A DNA stretch of 64,000 bases from Streptomyces sp. NBC_00370 (GTDB taxonomy: Bacteria; Actinomycetota; Actinomycetes; Streptomycetales; Streptomycetaceae), in NCBI RefSeq assembly GCF_036084755.1, contig NZ_CP107968.1, forward strand, positions 7,138,001 through 7,202,000, in the 5' to 3' direction. Each line of letters starts with the position of its first letter. The stretch's first letter is position 1. Below, one piece after another: positions 33,322 to 40,921 of the stretch. The position numbers and the translations under genes are program-made. A model generated the notes under the pieces. It searched no databases. It saw only the letters and a list, made by a program, of their open reading frames with translations, and was not told the DNA's origin.

Positions 33322-34067
33322 TCGGCCTCGTACTGGCCGCCGGAGCCGGCCGGCGACTGCGCCCCTACACCGACACGCTCCCGAAGGCCCTGGTGCCGGT
33401 GGACGCGGCGGGGGACGGCAGCATCACCGTCCTCGACCTGGCGCTCGGCAACTTCGCCGAGGTCGGCCTCAAGGAGGCCGCGATCGTGGTCGGTTACCGC
33501 AAGGAAGCCGTGTACGCCCGCAAGGAGCAGCTGGAGCGGACCTACGGTCTGAAGATCACCCTGATCGACAACGACAAGGCCGAGGAGTGGAACAACGCCT
33601 ACTCCCTGTGGTGCGCGCGTGAGGTCATCAAGCAGGGCGTGATCCTCGCCAACGGCGACACCGTGCACCCGGTCTCCGTCCAGCGCACCCTCCTCGACGC
33701 CCGGGGCCAGGGCCGCAAGATCATCCTCGCCCTCGACACGGTCAAGCACCTCGCCGACGAGGAGATGAAGGTCATCACCGACGGCGAGAAGGGCGTGCGC
33801 TCCATCACCAAGCTGATGGACCCGGCCACCGCCACCGGCGAGTACATCGGCGTCACTCTCATCGAGCCCGAGGCGGCCGAGGAGCTGGCGGACGCGCTCA
33901 AGGCCACCTTCGAGCGCGACCCCGACCTGTACTACGAGGACGGCTACCAGGAGCTGGTCAACCGCGGCTTCATCGTGGACGTGGCGCCGATCGGGGACGT
34001 CCCCTGGGTCGAGATCGACAACCACGACGACCTCGCGAAGGGCCGTGAGATCGCGTGCCAGTACTGA
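33318..34067 (+). CDS. Sugar/polyol-phosphate nucleotidyltransferase
   Basis: This 249-aa protein has the nucleotidyltransferase signature at its N-terminus (LVLAAGAGRRLRPYTDTLPKALVPV), where the Arg and Lys bind NTP. A metal-binding GD occurs in VILANGDTVHP and a later D in VPWVEIDNHDDL. Among relatives it resembles inositol-1-phosphate and choline-phosphate cytidylyltransferases more than glucose-1-phosphate enzymes. That suits a supply of CDP-alcohol to the flanking CDP-alcohol phosphotransferases. The ATGA overlap with the preceding gene and 13-bp overlap with the next indicate one operon. The substrate is inferred. Confidence 0.82.
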   Translation: MIGLVLAAGAGRRLRPYTDTLPKALVPVDAAGDGSITVLDLALGNFAEVGLKEAAIVVGYRKEAVYARKEQLERTYGLKITLIDNDKAEEWNNAYSLWCAREVIKQGVILANGDTVHPVSVQRTLLDARGQGRKIILALDTVKHLADEEMKVITDGEKGVRSITKLMDPATATGEYIGVTLIEPEAAEELADALKATFERDPDLYYEDGYQELVNRGFIVDVAPIGDVPWVEIDNHDDLAKGREIACQY

Positions 34068-35116
34068 CCCGGCTCATCCCTTCGCCGGTCGTCGTCGACA
34101 TCCGCCGGGGCGCCATGGACCAGCTCGCCGGGCTCCTCGCCGACCAGCGGATCTCCAGCTCGGGCAAGCTCGCCTTCGCGCTGAGCGGCGGGTCGGGACA
34201 GGCGCTGCGCGAGAAGCTGGCGCCGCTGCTGCCGGACGCCGACTGGTACCCCGTCGCTGACGGCACGATCGACTCGGCGGTCAAGCTGGCCGACGGCATC
34301 AAGGGCAAGCGGTACGACGCCGTGGTCGGTCTCGGCGGCGGCAAGATCATCGACGTGACGAAGTACGCGGCGGCCCGGCTCGGCCTGCCCATGGTGGCCG
34401 TCGCCACCAACCTCTCGCACGACGGCATCTGTTCACCGGTCTCGACCCTCGACAACGACAACGGCCGCGGCTCGTACGGCGTCCCGACGCCCATCGCCGT
34501 CGTCATCGACCTCGACGTCATCCGGCAGGCCCCGGTCCGCTTCGTCCGCTCGGGCATCGGCGACGCGCTCTCCAACATCTCCGCCATCGCCGACTGGGAA
34601 CTCTCCCACCAGGTCAACGGCGAGCAGGTGGACGGTCTCGCCTCCGCGATGGCCCGCACGGCCGGCGAAGCCGTCCTGCGCCACCCGGCGGGCGCGGCCG
34701 ACGACGCGTTCCTCACCGTCCTCGCCGAGGCACTGGTCCTCACCGGTATCGCCATGTCGATCAGCGGCGACACCCGCCCGTCGTCCGGCGCCTGCCACGA
34801 GATCAGCCACGCCTTCGACCTGCTGTACCCCAAGCGCGCCGCGCTCCACGGCGAACAGGTCGGCCTCGGCGCCGCGTTCGCCATGCACCTGCGCGGCGCG
34901 CACGAGCAGTCGGCGCTCTTCGCCCAGGTGCTGCGCGGCCACGGGCTGCCCGTGCTGCCGGAGGAGATCGGCTTCTCCGCCGACGAGTTCGTACGGGCCG
35001 TGGCCTACGCGCCGCAGACCCGCCCCGGGCGCTTCACGATTCTCGAGCACCTCGACCTGTCCACCGATCAGATCAGGGACGCGTACGCCGACTATGCCAA
35101 GACCATCAGTAGCTGA
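34055..35116 (+). CDS. sn-Glycerol-1-phosphate dehydrogenase-like enzyme
   Basis: The 353-aa protein belongs to the iron-containing alcohol dehydrogenase superfamily, G1PDH branch (AraM/EgsA). It has the NAD loop VVGLGGGKIIDVTKYAA, TNLSHDGICSP, and the metal-binding SGDTRPSSGACHEISHAFD. G1PDH makes sn-glycerol-1-phosphate from dihydroxyacetone phosphate, the lipid backbone stereochemistry otherwise typical of archaea. No PcrB-like prenyltransferase is nearby; its product may be activated by the adjacent nucleotidyltransferase instead. The GTG start overlaps the previous gene. Confidence 0.82.
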   Translation: MPVLTRLIPSPVVVDIRRGAMDQLAGLLADQRISSSGKLAFALSGGSGQALREKLAPLLPDADWYPVADGTIDSAVKLADGIKGKRYDAVVGLGGGKIIDVTKYAAARLGLPMVAVATNLSHDGICSPVSTLDNDNGRGSYGVPTPIAVVIDLDVIRQAPVRFVRSGIGDALSNISAIADWELSHQVNGEQVDGLASAMARTAGEAVLRHPAGAADDAFLTVLAEALVLTGIAMSISGDTRPSSGACHEISHAFDLLYPKRAALHGEQVGLGAAFAMHLRGAHEQSALFAQVLRGHGLPVLPEEIGFSADEFVRAVAYAPQTRPGRFTILEHLDLSTDQIRDAYADYAKTISS

Positions 35117-35879
35117 ACTCCGTCCGGTCGTTCACCCGGAGGGCGTGAAGGACCGGCGCAGCGGGGAGCACTGGGCCGGGCGCATGTACATGCGGGAAAT
35201 CTCGCTGCACATCGACCCGTACCTGGTCAACACCCGTATCTCGCCCAACCAGCTCACGTATCTGATGGTGGTCGTGGGGGTGATCGGCGGCGCCGCCCTG
35301 CTGGTGCCCGGCATCACCGGCGCGATCCTCGCCGTGGTGCTGTTCCAGATCTATCTGCTGCTCGACTGCGTGGACGGCGAAGTCGCCCGCTGGCGCAAGC
35401 AGACCTCCATCACGGGCGTCTATCTCGACCGTGTCGGCCACTACCTGTGCGAGGCGGCCCTGCTCGTCGGCTTCGGGGTGCGCGGCGCCGACGTCTTCGA
35501 GCAGAACGGCTCGACCGCCAACTGGCTCTGGGCGTTCCTCGGCACGCTCGCCGCGCTCGGCGCGATCCTGATCAAGGCCGAGACGGACCTGGTCGACGTC
35601 GCACGGCAGCGCAGCGGACTGCCCGCGGTCAAGGACGAGGCGTCGGCGCCCCGCTCCTCGGGTCTTGCCCTCGCCCGGCGCGGCGCCGCCGCGCTCAAGT
35701 TCCACCGGCTCGTCGGCGGTATCGAGGCCAGCCTGTTCATCCTGCTGATGGCGATCCTCGACGTGGTCCACGGCGACCTGTTCTTCACCCGCCTCGGCAT
35801 CGCCGTACTCGCCGGCATCGCCCTCGTGCAGACCCTGCTGCACCTCGTCTCCATCCTGGCGTCCAGCAGGCTGAGGTGA
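35094..35879 (+). CDS. CDP-alcohol phosphatidyltransferase family protein, variant motif
   Basis: The 261-aa integral membrane protein carries DCVDGEVARW followed by GVYLDRVGHY. It thus has D-x2-D-G-x2-A-R-x8-G-x3-D, but His instead of the fourth Asp, the residue regarded as catalytic base. Around it are several hydrophobic helices (LTYLMVVVGVIGGAALLV, LFILLMAILDVV). It could transfer a phospho-alcohol from a CDP-alcohol to a lipid or glycan acceptor, or be a divergent subfamily. It overlaps the dehydrogenase gene by 23 bp and the glycosyltransferase by 4 bp. Confidence 0.83.
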   Translation: MPRPSVAELRPVVHPEGVKDRRSGEHWAGRMYMREISLHIDPYLVNTRISPNQLTYLMVVVGVIGGAALLVPGITGAILAVVLFQIYLLLDCVDGEVARWRKQTSITGVYLDRVGHYLCEAALLVGFGVRGADVFEQNGSTANWLWAFLGTLAALGAILIKAETDLVDVARQRSGLPAVKDEASAPRSSGLALARRGAAALKFHRLVGGIEASLFILLMAILDVVHGDLFFTRLGIAVLAGIALVQTLLHLVSILASSRLR

Positions 35880-36757
35880 GCGACATGCGGCTCGGCGCCG
35901 TGATCCTCACCATGGGGGACCGCCCCGCCGAACTGCGCGCGCTGCTCGACTCGGTCCGCGCCCAGCAGGGCGATCCGGTCGAGATCGTGGTGGTCGGCAA
36001 CGGCGCCCCGGTGCCCGAAGTGCCCGCCGGGGTACGGACGGTCCTGCTGCCGGAGAACCTCGGGATCCCGGCCGGCCGCAACGCGGGGATCGAGGCGTTC
36101 GGCCCGGCGGGTGCGGACGTGGACGTCCTGCTCTTCCTCGACGACGACGGCTCGCTGCCCGACACCGGGACAGCGGAGCTGCTCCGCGCCGCGTTCGCCG
36201 CCGACCCGGTGCTGGGCATCGTCAGCTTCCGCATCGCCGACCCGGTGACCGGTCTCACCCAGCGCCGCCATGTGCCCCGGCTGCGCGCCTCCGACCCGCT
36301 GCGCTCGTCCCGGGTGACGACCTTCCTGGGCGGCGCCAGCGCCGTGCGAACCAGGGTCCTGGCCGAGGTCGGCCCGCTGCCCGGCGCCTTCTTCTACGCC
36401 CACGAGGAGACCGATCTCGCCTGGCGGGCCCTGGACGCCGGCTGGCAGATCGACTACCGCGCCGACCTCGTCCTGCACCACCCGACCATGCCGCCGTCGC
36501 GGCATGCGGAATATCACCGGATGGTGGCCCGCAACCGGGTCTGGCTGGCCCGCCGTAATCTGCCCGCGCCCGTCGTCCCGCTCTATCTGGGGGTGTGGCT
36601 GCTGCTCACCCTGGTCAGACGGCCGTCGGTGGCCGCCCTGAAAGTCTGGTTCGCCGGCTTCAGGGAAGGCTGGGCCTCGCCGCCGGGACCCCGGCACCCC
36701 ATGAAGTGGCGTACGGTATGGCGGCTGACCCGACTGGGCCGGCCGCCGGTCGTCTGA
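35876..36757 (+). CDS. Family 2 glycosyltransferase
   Basis: The 293-aa protein has the GT-A/GT2 pattern: AVILTMGDRPAELRALLDS, EIVVVGNG, a PENLGIPAGRNAGIEA nucleotide-binding block, LFLDDDGS for the DxD metal site, and FLGGASAVRTRVLAEVG plus HEETDLAWRALDAGW for acceptor binding. It resembles rhamnosyl and other cell-surface glycan transferases. The GTG start at 35876 overlaps the previous stop (GTGA); an ATG at 35885 is also in frame. It would add sugars to the polymer exported by the TagGH-type transporter. Confidence 0.88.
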   Translation: MSDMRLGAVILTMGDRPAELRALLDSVRAQQGDPVEIVVVGNGAPVPEVPAGVRTVLLPENLGIPAGRNAGIEAFGPAGADVDVLLFLDDDGSLPDTGTAELLRAAFAADPVLGIVSFRIADPVTGLTQRRHVPRLRASDPLRSSRVTTFLGGASAVRTRVLAEVGPLPGAFFYAHEETDLAWRALDAGWQIDYRADLVLHHPTMPPSRHAEYHRMVARNRVWLARRNLPAPVVPLYLGVWLLLTLVRRPSVAALKVWFAGFREGWASPPGPRHPMKWRTVWRLTRLGRPPVV

Positions 36758-36768
36758 CAAGCTCGGAT

Positions 36769-36791
36769 CTGACAGCATCAGGTGCTGTCAG
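36769..36791 (+). terminator. Perfect hairpin between glycosyltransferase and exporter genes
   Basis: CTGACAGCA-TCAGG-TGCTGTCAG forms a 9-bp stem 12 nt after the glycosyltransferase stop. It may be an attenuator or terminator that separates exporter expression from the biosynthetic genes, or a regulator site. Confidence 0.5.
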
Positions 36792-36871
36792 CCCGGTCCG
36801 AACGCCCAGGGGCCCGGCCGCCGTGCCCGTGCCCGATCAGCTGCGCTTCTCGAACACGGAAGTTTCCACTT

Positions 36872-37801
36872 GTGAGTGACACAACCCATGACGGTGCGAC
36901 CATGACGAGCGCGCCGCCGTCTCCCGACGACGGTCTGCCCCCCGAGGCGCTGGCCGCCAAGTACGGGCTGTCGGTCAGCGGCGCCCGGCCGGGACTCGCA
37001 GAGTACGCCCGCAAGCTGTGGGGCAGGCGGCATTTCATCTTCGCCTTCTCCAGCGCGAAGCTGACCGCCCAGTACAGCCAGGCGAAGCTCGGACAGCTGT
37101 GGCAGGTGGCGACCCCGCTGCTCAACGCCATCGTCTACTACCTGATCTTCGGCCTGATCCTGGGCACCAAGCGGGGCATTCCGCAGGAGGTGTTCATCCC
37201 CTTCCTGGTGACCGGGGTGTTCGTCTTCAACTTCACCACCAGCTCGGTGACGGCGGGGGTACGCGCCATCTCCGGGAACCTGGGACTGGTGCGCGCGCTG
37301 CACTTCCCGCGCGCCGCGCTGCCGATCTCGTTCGCGCTCCAGCAGCTCCAGCAGTTGCTGTACTCGATGATCGTGCTCGTCGTCATCACCTGCGCCTTCG
37401 GCAGCTACCCCTCGCCGCGCTGGCTGCTGGTCGTGCCCGCGCTGACGTTCCAGTTCGTCTTCAACACGGGGCTCGCGCTGATCCTGGCCAGGATGGGCAG
37501 CAAGACACCCGACCTCGCGCAGCTCATGCCGTTCGTCATGCGCACGTGGATGTACTCGTCCGGCGTGATGTTCTCCATCCCGGTGATGCTCAAGGGCAAG
37601 CCGAGCTGGATCGCCGACGTACTGCAGTACAACCCGGCCGCGGTGTACATGGACCTCGTCCGGTACGCGATGATCAACGGCTACGGATCGAGCAACCTGC
37701 CCGCACACGTCTGGGCCATCGCGCTGGTCTGGGCGCTCGTCGTGGGCGTCTTCGGTTTTGTGTTCTTCTGGAAGGCTGAGGAGCAGTATGGGCGTGGCTG
37801 A
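36872..37801 (+). CDS. ABC-2 type permease, TagG-like polysaccharide/teichoic acid exporter
   Basis: The 309-aa protein has a soluble N-terminus and six predicted membrane helices, with the conserved FAFSSAKLTAQYSQAKLGQLWQV entry segment and FLVTGVFVFNFTTSSV. It matches TagG/Wzm permeases, which flip undecaprenyl-linked glycans or teichoic acids. The start is a GTG at 36872 with GGAAG upstream; ATG 36902 is the alternative. The ATPase gene overlaps its 3' end by 14 bp. Confidence 0.9.
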   Translation: MSDTTHDGATMTSAPPSPDDGLPPEALAAKYGLSVSGARPGLAEYARKLWGRRHFIFAFSSAKLTAQYSQAKLGQLWQVATPLLNAIVYYLIFGLILGTKRGIPQEVFIPFLVTGVFVFNFTTSSVTAGVRAISGNLGLVRALHFPRAALPISFALQQLQQLLYSMIVLVVITCAFGSYPSPRWLLVVPALTFQFVFNTGLALILARMGSKTPDLAQLMPFVMRTWMYSSGVMFSIPVMLKGKPSWIADVLQYNPAAVYMDLVRYAMINGYGSSNLPAHVWAIALVWALVVGVFGFVFFWKAEEQYGRG

Positions 37802-38579
37802 TGTCAACGTGAAGGGGCGCGTCCCCACCGTCATCGCCGACGACGTGCACATCGTGTACCGGGTCAACGGCGGTGGCGGCGGCCGGGGGTCGGCGACCGC
37901 AGCGCTGAACCGGATCGTGCGCAGGGACAAGGGCGAGTCGCGCGGGATCCGCAAGGTGCACGCCGTACGGGGCGTCACCTTCACCGCTTACCGGGGCGAG
38001 GCCATCGGCCTGATCGGCACCAACGGCTCGGGCAAGTCGACCCTGCTGCGCGCCATCGCGGGACTGCTGCCGCCGGAGAGCGGCAAGGTCTACACCGACG
38101 GCCAGCCCTCACTGCTGGGCGTGAACGCCGCCCTGATGAGTGATCTGACCGGTGAACGCAATGTGGTGCTCGGCGGTTTGGCCATGGGCATGTCGCGGGA
38201 GGAGGTGCGGGAGCGTTACGACGGAATTGTCGAGTTCTCCGGCATCAACGAGAAGGGCGACTTCATCACGCTCCCGATGCGCACCTACTCGTCCGGTATG
38301 GCGGCCCGGCTGAGGTTCTCCATCGCCGCGGCCAAGAACCATGACGTGCTGATGATCGACGAGGCACTGGCAACCGGCGACAGCAAGTTCCGGATCCGCT
38401 CCGAGGCGCGCATCCGCGAACTGCGCGAAGAGGCGGGCACGGTCTTTCTGGTCAGCCACAGCAACAAGTCCATCAGGGACACCTGCGACCGGGTGCTCTG
38501 GCTGGAGAAGGGCGAGCTGCTGATGGACGGACCCACCGACGAGGTGCTCAAGGCGTACGAGAAGGAGACCGGCAAGTAG
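37788..38579 (+). CDS. ABC ATP-binding protein, TagH-like
   Basis: The 263-aa ATPase partner of the preceding permease has Walker A GTNGSGKST, a MRTYSSGMAARLRFSIA signature and Walker B VLMIDEALATGD, the form used by polysaccharide exporters (TagH/Wzt). The sequence VHAVRGVTFTAYRGEAIGLIG precedes Walker A. GAGGAG lies before the ATG at 37788. A very strong terminator follows, marking the operon end. Confidence 0.92.
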   Translation: MGVADVNVKGRVPTVIADDVHIVYRVNGGGGGRGSATAALNRIVRRDKGESRGIRKVHAVRGVTFTAYRGEAIGLIGTNGSGKSTLLRAIAGLLPPESGKVYTDGQPSLLGVNAALMSDLTGERNVVLGGLAMGMSREEVRERYDGIVEFSGINEKGDFITLPMRTYSSGMAARLRFSIAAAKNHDVLMIDEALATGDSKFRIRSEARIRELREEAGTVFLVSHSNKSIRDTCDRVLWLEKGELLMDGPTDEVLKAYEKETGK

Positions 38580-38597
38580 CCGCTCCCACCCAGCTCC

Positions 38598-38640
38598 GAC
38601 CAGGGCCTCCGCCGGGATCGTTCCGGCGGGGGCCCTGGTC
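38598..38640 (+). terminator. Strong terminator of the polyol-phosphate/export operon
   Basis: GACCAGGGCC-t-CCGCCGG-GATCGTT-CCGGCGG-g-GGCCCTGGTC gives a 17-bp stem with a single T/G mismatch, 19 nt after the exporter ATPase stop. Confidence 0.88.
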
Positions 38641-38899
38641 GTGCTCGTCAAGAACGGGTCAAGTCATGCGGTGCCGGGGAAGGTTGGTGCGTATTGCAGC
38701 GTTCTTGTAATGCGCGCAACACCCCGGCGTGGTCGTCCGCGTTGTACAACGTAAGCTGAGCTGGTTCTGAATTCGCGGCAAGTGGGGTGATACACCCTGG
38801 CCATTCCGCCTGCCCGAAGGCGTTTACTCGGACAAGCGGGCGGCGTGTCCGAAATGGGATGTATTAGGTCGGCAGTGTAGAACGGGAGATGTGACGGCA
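38641..38899. other. Intergenic region upstream of the hopanoid operon
   Basis: About 260 nt without a convincing gene. It holds the 12-bp palindrome at 38740-38751 and a second dyad CGGACA-n11-TGTCCG in the stretch 38830-38860. I could not assign a standard -35/-10 pair with proper spacing, so an alternative sigma factor or activator-dependent promoter is possible. Hopanoid synthesis in Streptomyces is known to be developmentally controlled. Confidence 0.5.
38740..38751. promoter_or_regulatory. 12-bp perfect palindrome upstream of hpnC
   Basis: CGTTGTACAACG lies about 160 nt before the short leader ORF of the hopanoid operon. It is a plausible binding site for a TetR-like dimer; nothing identifies the protein. 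Confidence 0.4.
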
Positions 38900-38962
38900 A
38901 TGACGGAAAATCTCCAGCGCCACGAGGATTATTCCGTCCCCGTACCGGGAAGCTCGCAGTGA
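38900..38962 (+). CDS. 20-codon leader ORF coupled to hpnC
   Basis: A 20-codon ORF starts at ATG 38900 (or GTG 38891), preceded by GGGAGA at 38884-38889. It ends with a TGA whose first two bases lie inside the hpnC GTG start (GTGA overlap). The peptide begins MTENLQRHEDYS and has no membrane or signal features. hpnC itself has no ribosome site outside this ORF, so translation of the leader probably drives hpnC by coupling. Whether the peptide is functional is unknown. Confidence 0.5.
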   Translation: MTENLQRHEDYSVPVPGSSQ

Positions 38963-39879
38963 CGGGCGCTCCGCAGGTGCGCCCTGACGCCTCGTCGCGC
39001 AGCACATTGGACAAGGCCACGGAAGAGAACTTCCCCGTAGCCCCGTTCTTCCTGCCCCGCGCCTGGCGGGGCGATCTGATGGCGGTTTACGGATTCGCGC
39101 GGCTCGTGGACGACATCGGCGACGGCGATCTGGCCCCCGGCGGCGCGGACGCGCGCCATCTCGGGGTGGCCGAGGCGCAGGCCGACGACCGGCTCGTCAT
39201 GCTCGACGCCTTCGAGGCCGACCTCCGACGGGTGTTCGCGTCCGGCGGGCCGGAACCCGGCCATCCGCTGCTGCGGGCCCTGGTGCCCACCGTGCGGCGC
39301 AGGTCGCTCAGTCTCGACCCGTTCCTCGGGCTGATCGCCGCCAACCGCCAGGACCAACTGGTGGGGAGGTACGAGACGTACGACGACCTCCTCGCCTACT
39401 GCGAGCTGTCCGCCAACCCCGTCGGCCGGCTCGTCCTGGAGATCACCGGGACGGCGACCCCCGAGCGGATCCGCCGCTCCGACGCGGTCTGCACGGCGCT
39501 GCAGATCGTCGAACACCTGCAGGACGTGGCCGAGGACCTGGGCCGCGACCGCGTCTATCTGCCGGCCGCCGACATGAAACGGTTCCATGTCACCGAGGCG
39601 GACCTGGCCGAGGCTTCGGGGAACGCGTCGGTGCGCACCCTGATCGCCTACGAAGCCGAACGGGCCGGCACCCTGCTGAATGAAGGCACCCCGTTGGTGG
39701 GTAGCGTCCACGGCAGGCTCCAGCTGCTGCTCGCCGGATTTGTGGCCGGAGGGCGCGCCGCCCTCGCTTCGATCGCGGCCGCCGGGCACGATGTGCTCCC
39801 CGGACCGCCCAAACCCACCAAGCCGCGTCTGCTGCGCGAAGTGGGAGCTGTCTTGCGAAGAGCGCACAGAGAGGGGTGA
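38959..39879 (+). CDS. hpnC: Hydroxysqualene synthase HpnC
   Basis: The 306-aa squalene/phytoene-synthase-fold protein converts presqualene diphosphate to hydroxysqualene. It has the first Asp-rich motif in GFARLVDDIGDGD and the second region in CTALQIVEHLQDVAEDLGRDRVYLP, with EENFPVAPFFLPRAWRGDLMAVY near the N-terminus as in HpnC. The GTG start overlaps the leader ORF stop, and the gene overlaps hpnD by 4 bp. It is the first enzyme gene of the hopanoid operon, although HpnD acts before it. Confidence 0.92.
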   Translation: MTGAPQVRPDASSRSTLDKATEENFPVAPFFLPRAWRGDLMAVYGFARLVDDIGDGDLAPGGADARHLGVAEAQADDRLVMLDAFEADLRRVFASGGPEPGHPLLRALVPTVRRRSLSLDPFLGLIAANRQDQLVGRYETYDDLLAYCELSANPVGRLVLEITGTATPERIRRSDAVCTALQIVEHLQDVAEDLGRDRVYLPAADMKRFHVTEADLAEASGNASVRTLIAYEAERAGTLLNEGTPLVGSVHGRLQLLLAGFVAGGRAALASIAAAGHDVLPGPPKPTKPRLLREVGAVLRRAHREG

Positions 39880-40826
39880 GCCGGAACGTGGAGGGACAGA
39901 CACCCATGTCCGCGCCGGTACAGGCGGCCTACAGCTACTGCGAGGCTGTGACCGGGCAGCAGGCCCGGAATTTCGCCTACGGCATCAGGCTGCTGCCGCT
40001 GGAGAAGCGGCAAGCCATGTCCGCGTTGTACGCGCTCTCCCGGCGGGTCGACGACATCGGTGACGGGACGCTCCCCGCCGATGCCAAACACGCCCGCCTC
40101 GAAGAGACGCGCGGGCTGCTGACCAGGATCAGGGAAGGCGCCGTCGACGAGGACGACACGGACCCCGTCGCCGTCGCGCTCGCCGACGCGGCGCGCCGCT
40201 TCCCGATCCCGATCGAAGGGCTCGACGAGCTCATCGACGGTGTCCTGATGGACGTGCGCGGCGAGACGTACGAGACGTGGGACGACCTCAAGAACTACTG
40301 CCGGTGTGTCGCCGGTGCGATCGGCCGGCTCTCGCTCGGCGTGTTCGGCACCGGAGCAGGCGTACCGGGCGCCGAGCGTGCCGCCGAGTACGCCGACACG
40401 CTGGGGCTCGCGCTCCAGTTGACCAACATCCTCCGGGACGTACGGGAGGACGCGGGCAACGGGCGTACGTACCTGCCTGCCGACGACCTCGCCAAGTTCG
40501 GCTGCTCCGTGGGGTTCCACAGCGCGACCCCGCCGGCCGGCTCCGACTTCGCCGGACTCGTGCACTTCGAGGTGCGCCGCGCCCGCGCGCTGTTCGCCGA
40601 GGGCTACCGGCTGCTGCCGATGCTCGACCGGCGCAGCGGCGCCTGCGTCGCGGCCATGGCGGGCATCTACCGCCGCCTCCTCGACCGCATCGAACGTGAT
40701 CCCGAGGCGGTTCTGCGGGGCAGGGTCTCACTACCGGGGCGTGAGAAGGCGTATGTTGCCGTGCGCGGGCTTTCCGGTCTCGATGCCCGCCATGTCTCCA
40801 GGCAGACCATCAGGAGGCGCGGCTGA
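39876..40826 (+). CDS. hpnD: Presqualene diphosphate synthase HpnD
   Basis: This squalene/phytoene-synthase-fold protein condenses two farnesyl diphosphates to presqualene diphosphate. Visible motifs are ALSRRVDDIGDGTLP and LALQLTNILRDVREDAGNGRTYLPADDL, plus YCRCVAGAIGRLS. The GTG at 39876 overlaps the hpnC stop (GTGA); ATG 39906, with GGAGGG 10 nt upstream, is an equally plausible start (306 rather than 316 aa). The small ORF after it begins one base into its stop. Confidence 0.93.
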   Translation: MSRNVEGQTPMSAPVQAAYSYCEAVTGQQARNFAYGIRLLPLEKRQAMSALYALSRRVDDIGDGTLPADAKHARLEETRGLLTRIREGAVDEDDTDPVAVALADAARRFPIPIEGLDELIDGVLMDVRGETYETWDDLKNYCRCVAGAIGRLSLGVFGTGAGVPGAERAAEYADTLGLALQLTNILRDVREDAGNGRTYLPADDLAKFGCSVGFHSATPPAGSDFAGLVHFEVRRARALFAEGYRLLPMLDRRSGACVAAMAGIYRRLLDRIERDPEAVLRGRVSLPGREKAYVAVRGLSGLDARHVSRQTIRRRG

Positions 40827-40921
40827 TGCGGCAGATCGCCGAAGTCGCCTCCCGCGCCCTGACAACCCCGCACAAGGAAAGCGCGTCCCTGACTGCGACA
40901 GTCCGAGGGGAGCGCGCATGA
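40826..40921 (+). CDS. 31-aa small protein between hpnD and hpnE
   Basis: An ORF starting MRQIAEVASRAL and ending TATVRGERA fits exactly between hpnD (TGATG, 1-bp overlap) and hpnE (ATGA, 4-bp overlap). It has an excellent ribosome site (AGGAGG, 8 nt upstream). That packing makes it very likely to be translated. From memory, short uncharacterised proteins (DUF6380-like) occupy this place in other Streptomyces hopanoid clusters; I cannot confirm the match. It has no cysteines or membrane segment. Confidence 0.65.
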   Translation: MRQIAEVASRALTTPHKESASLTATVRGERA

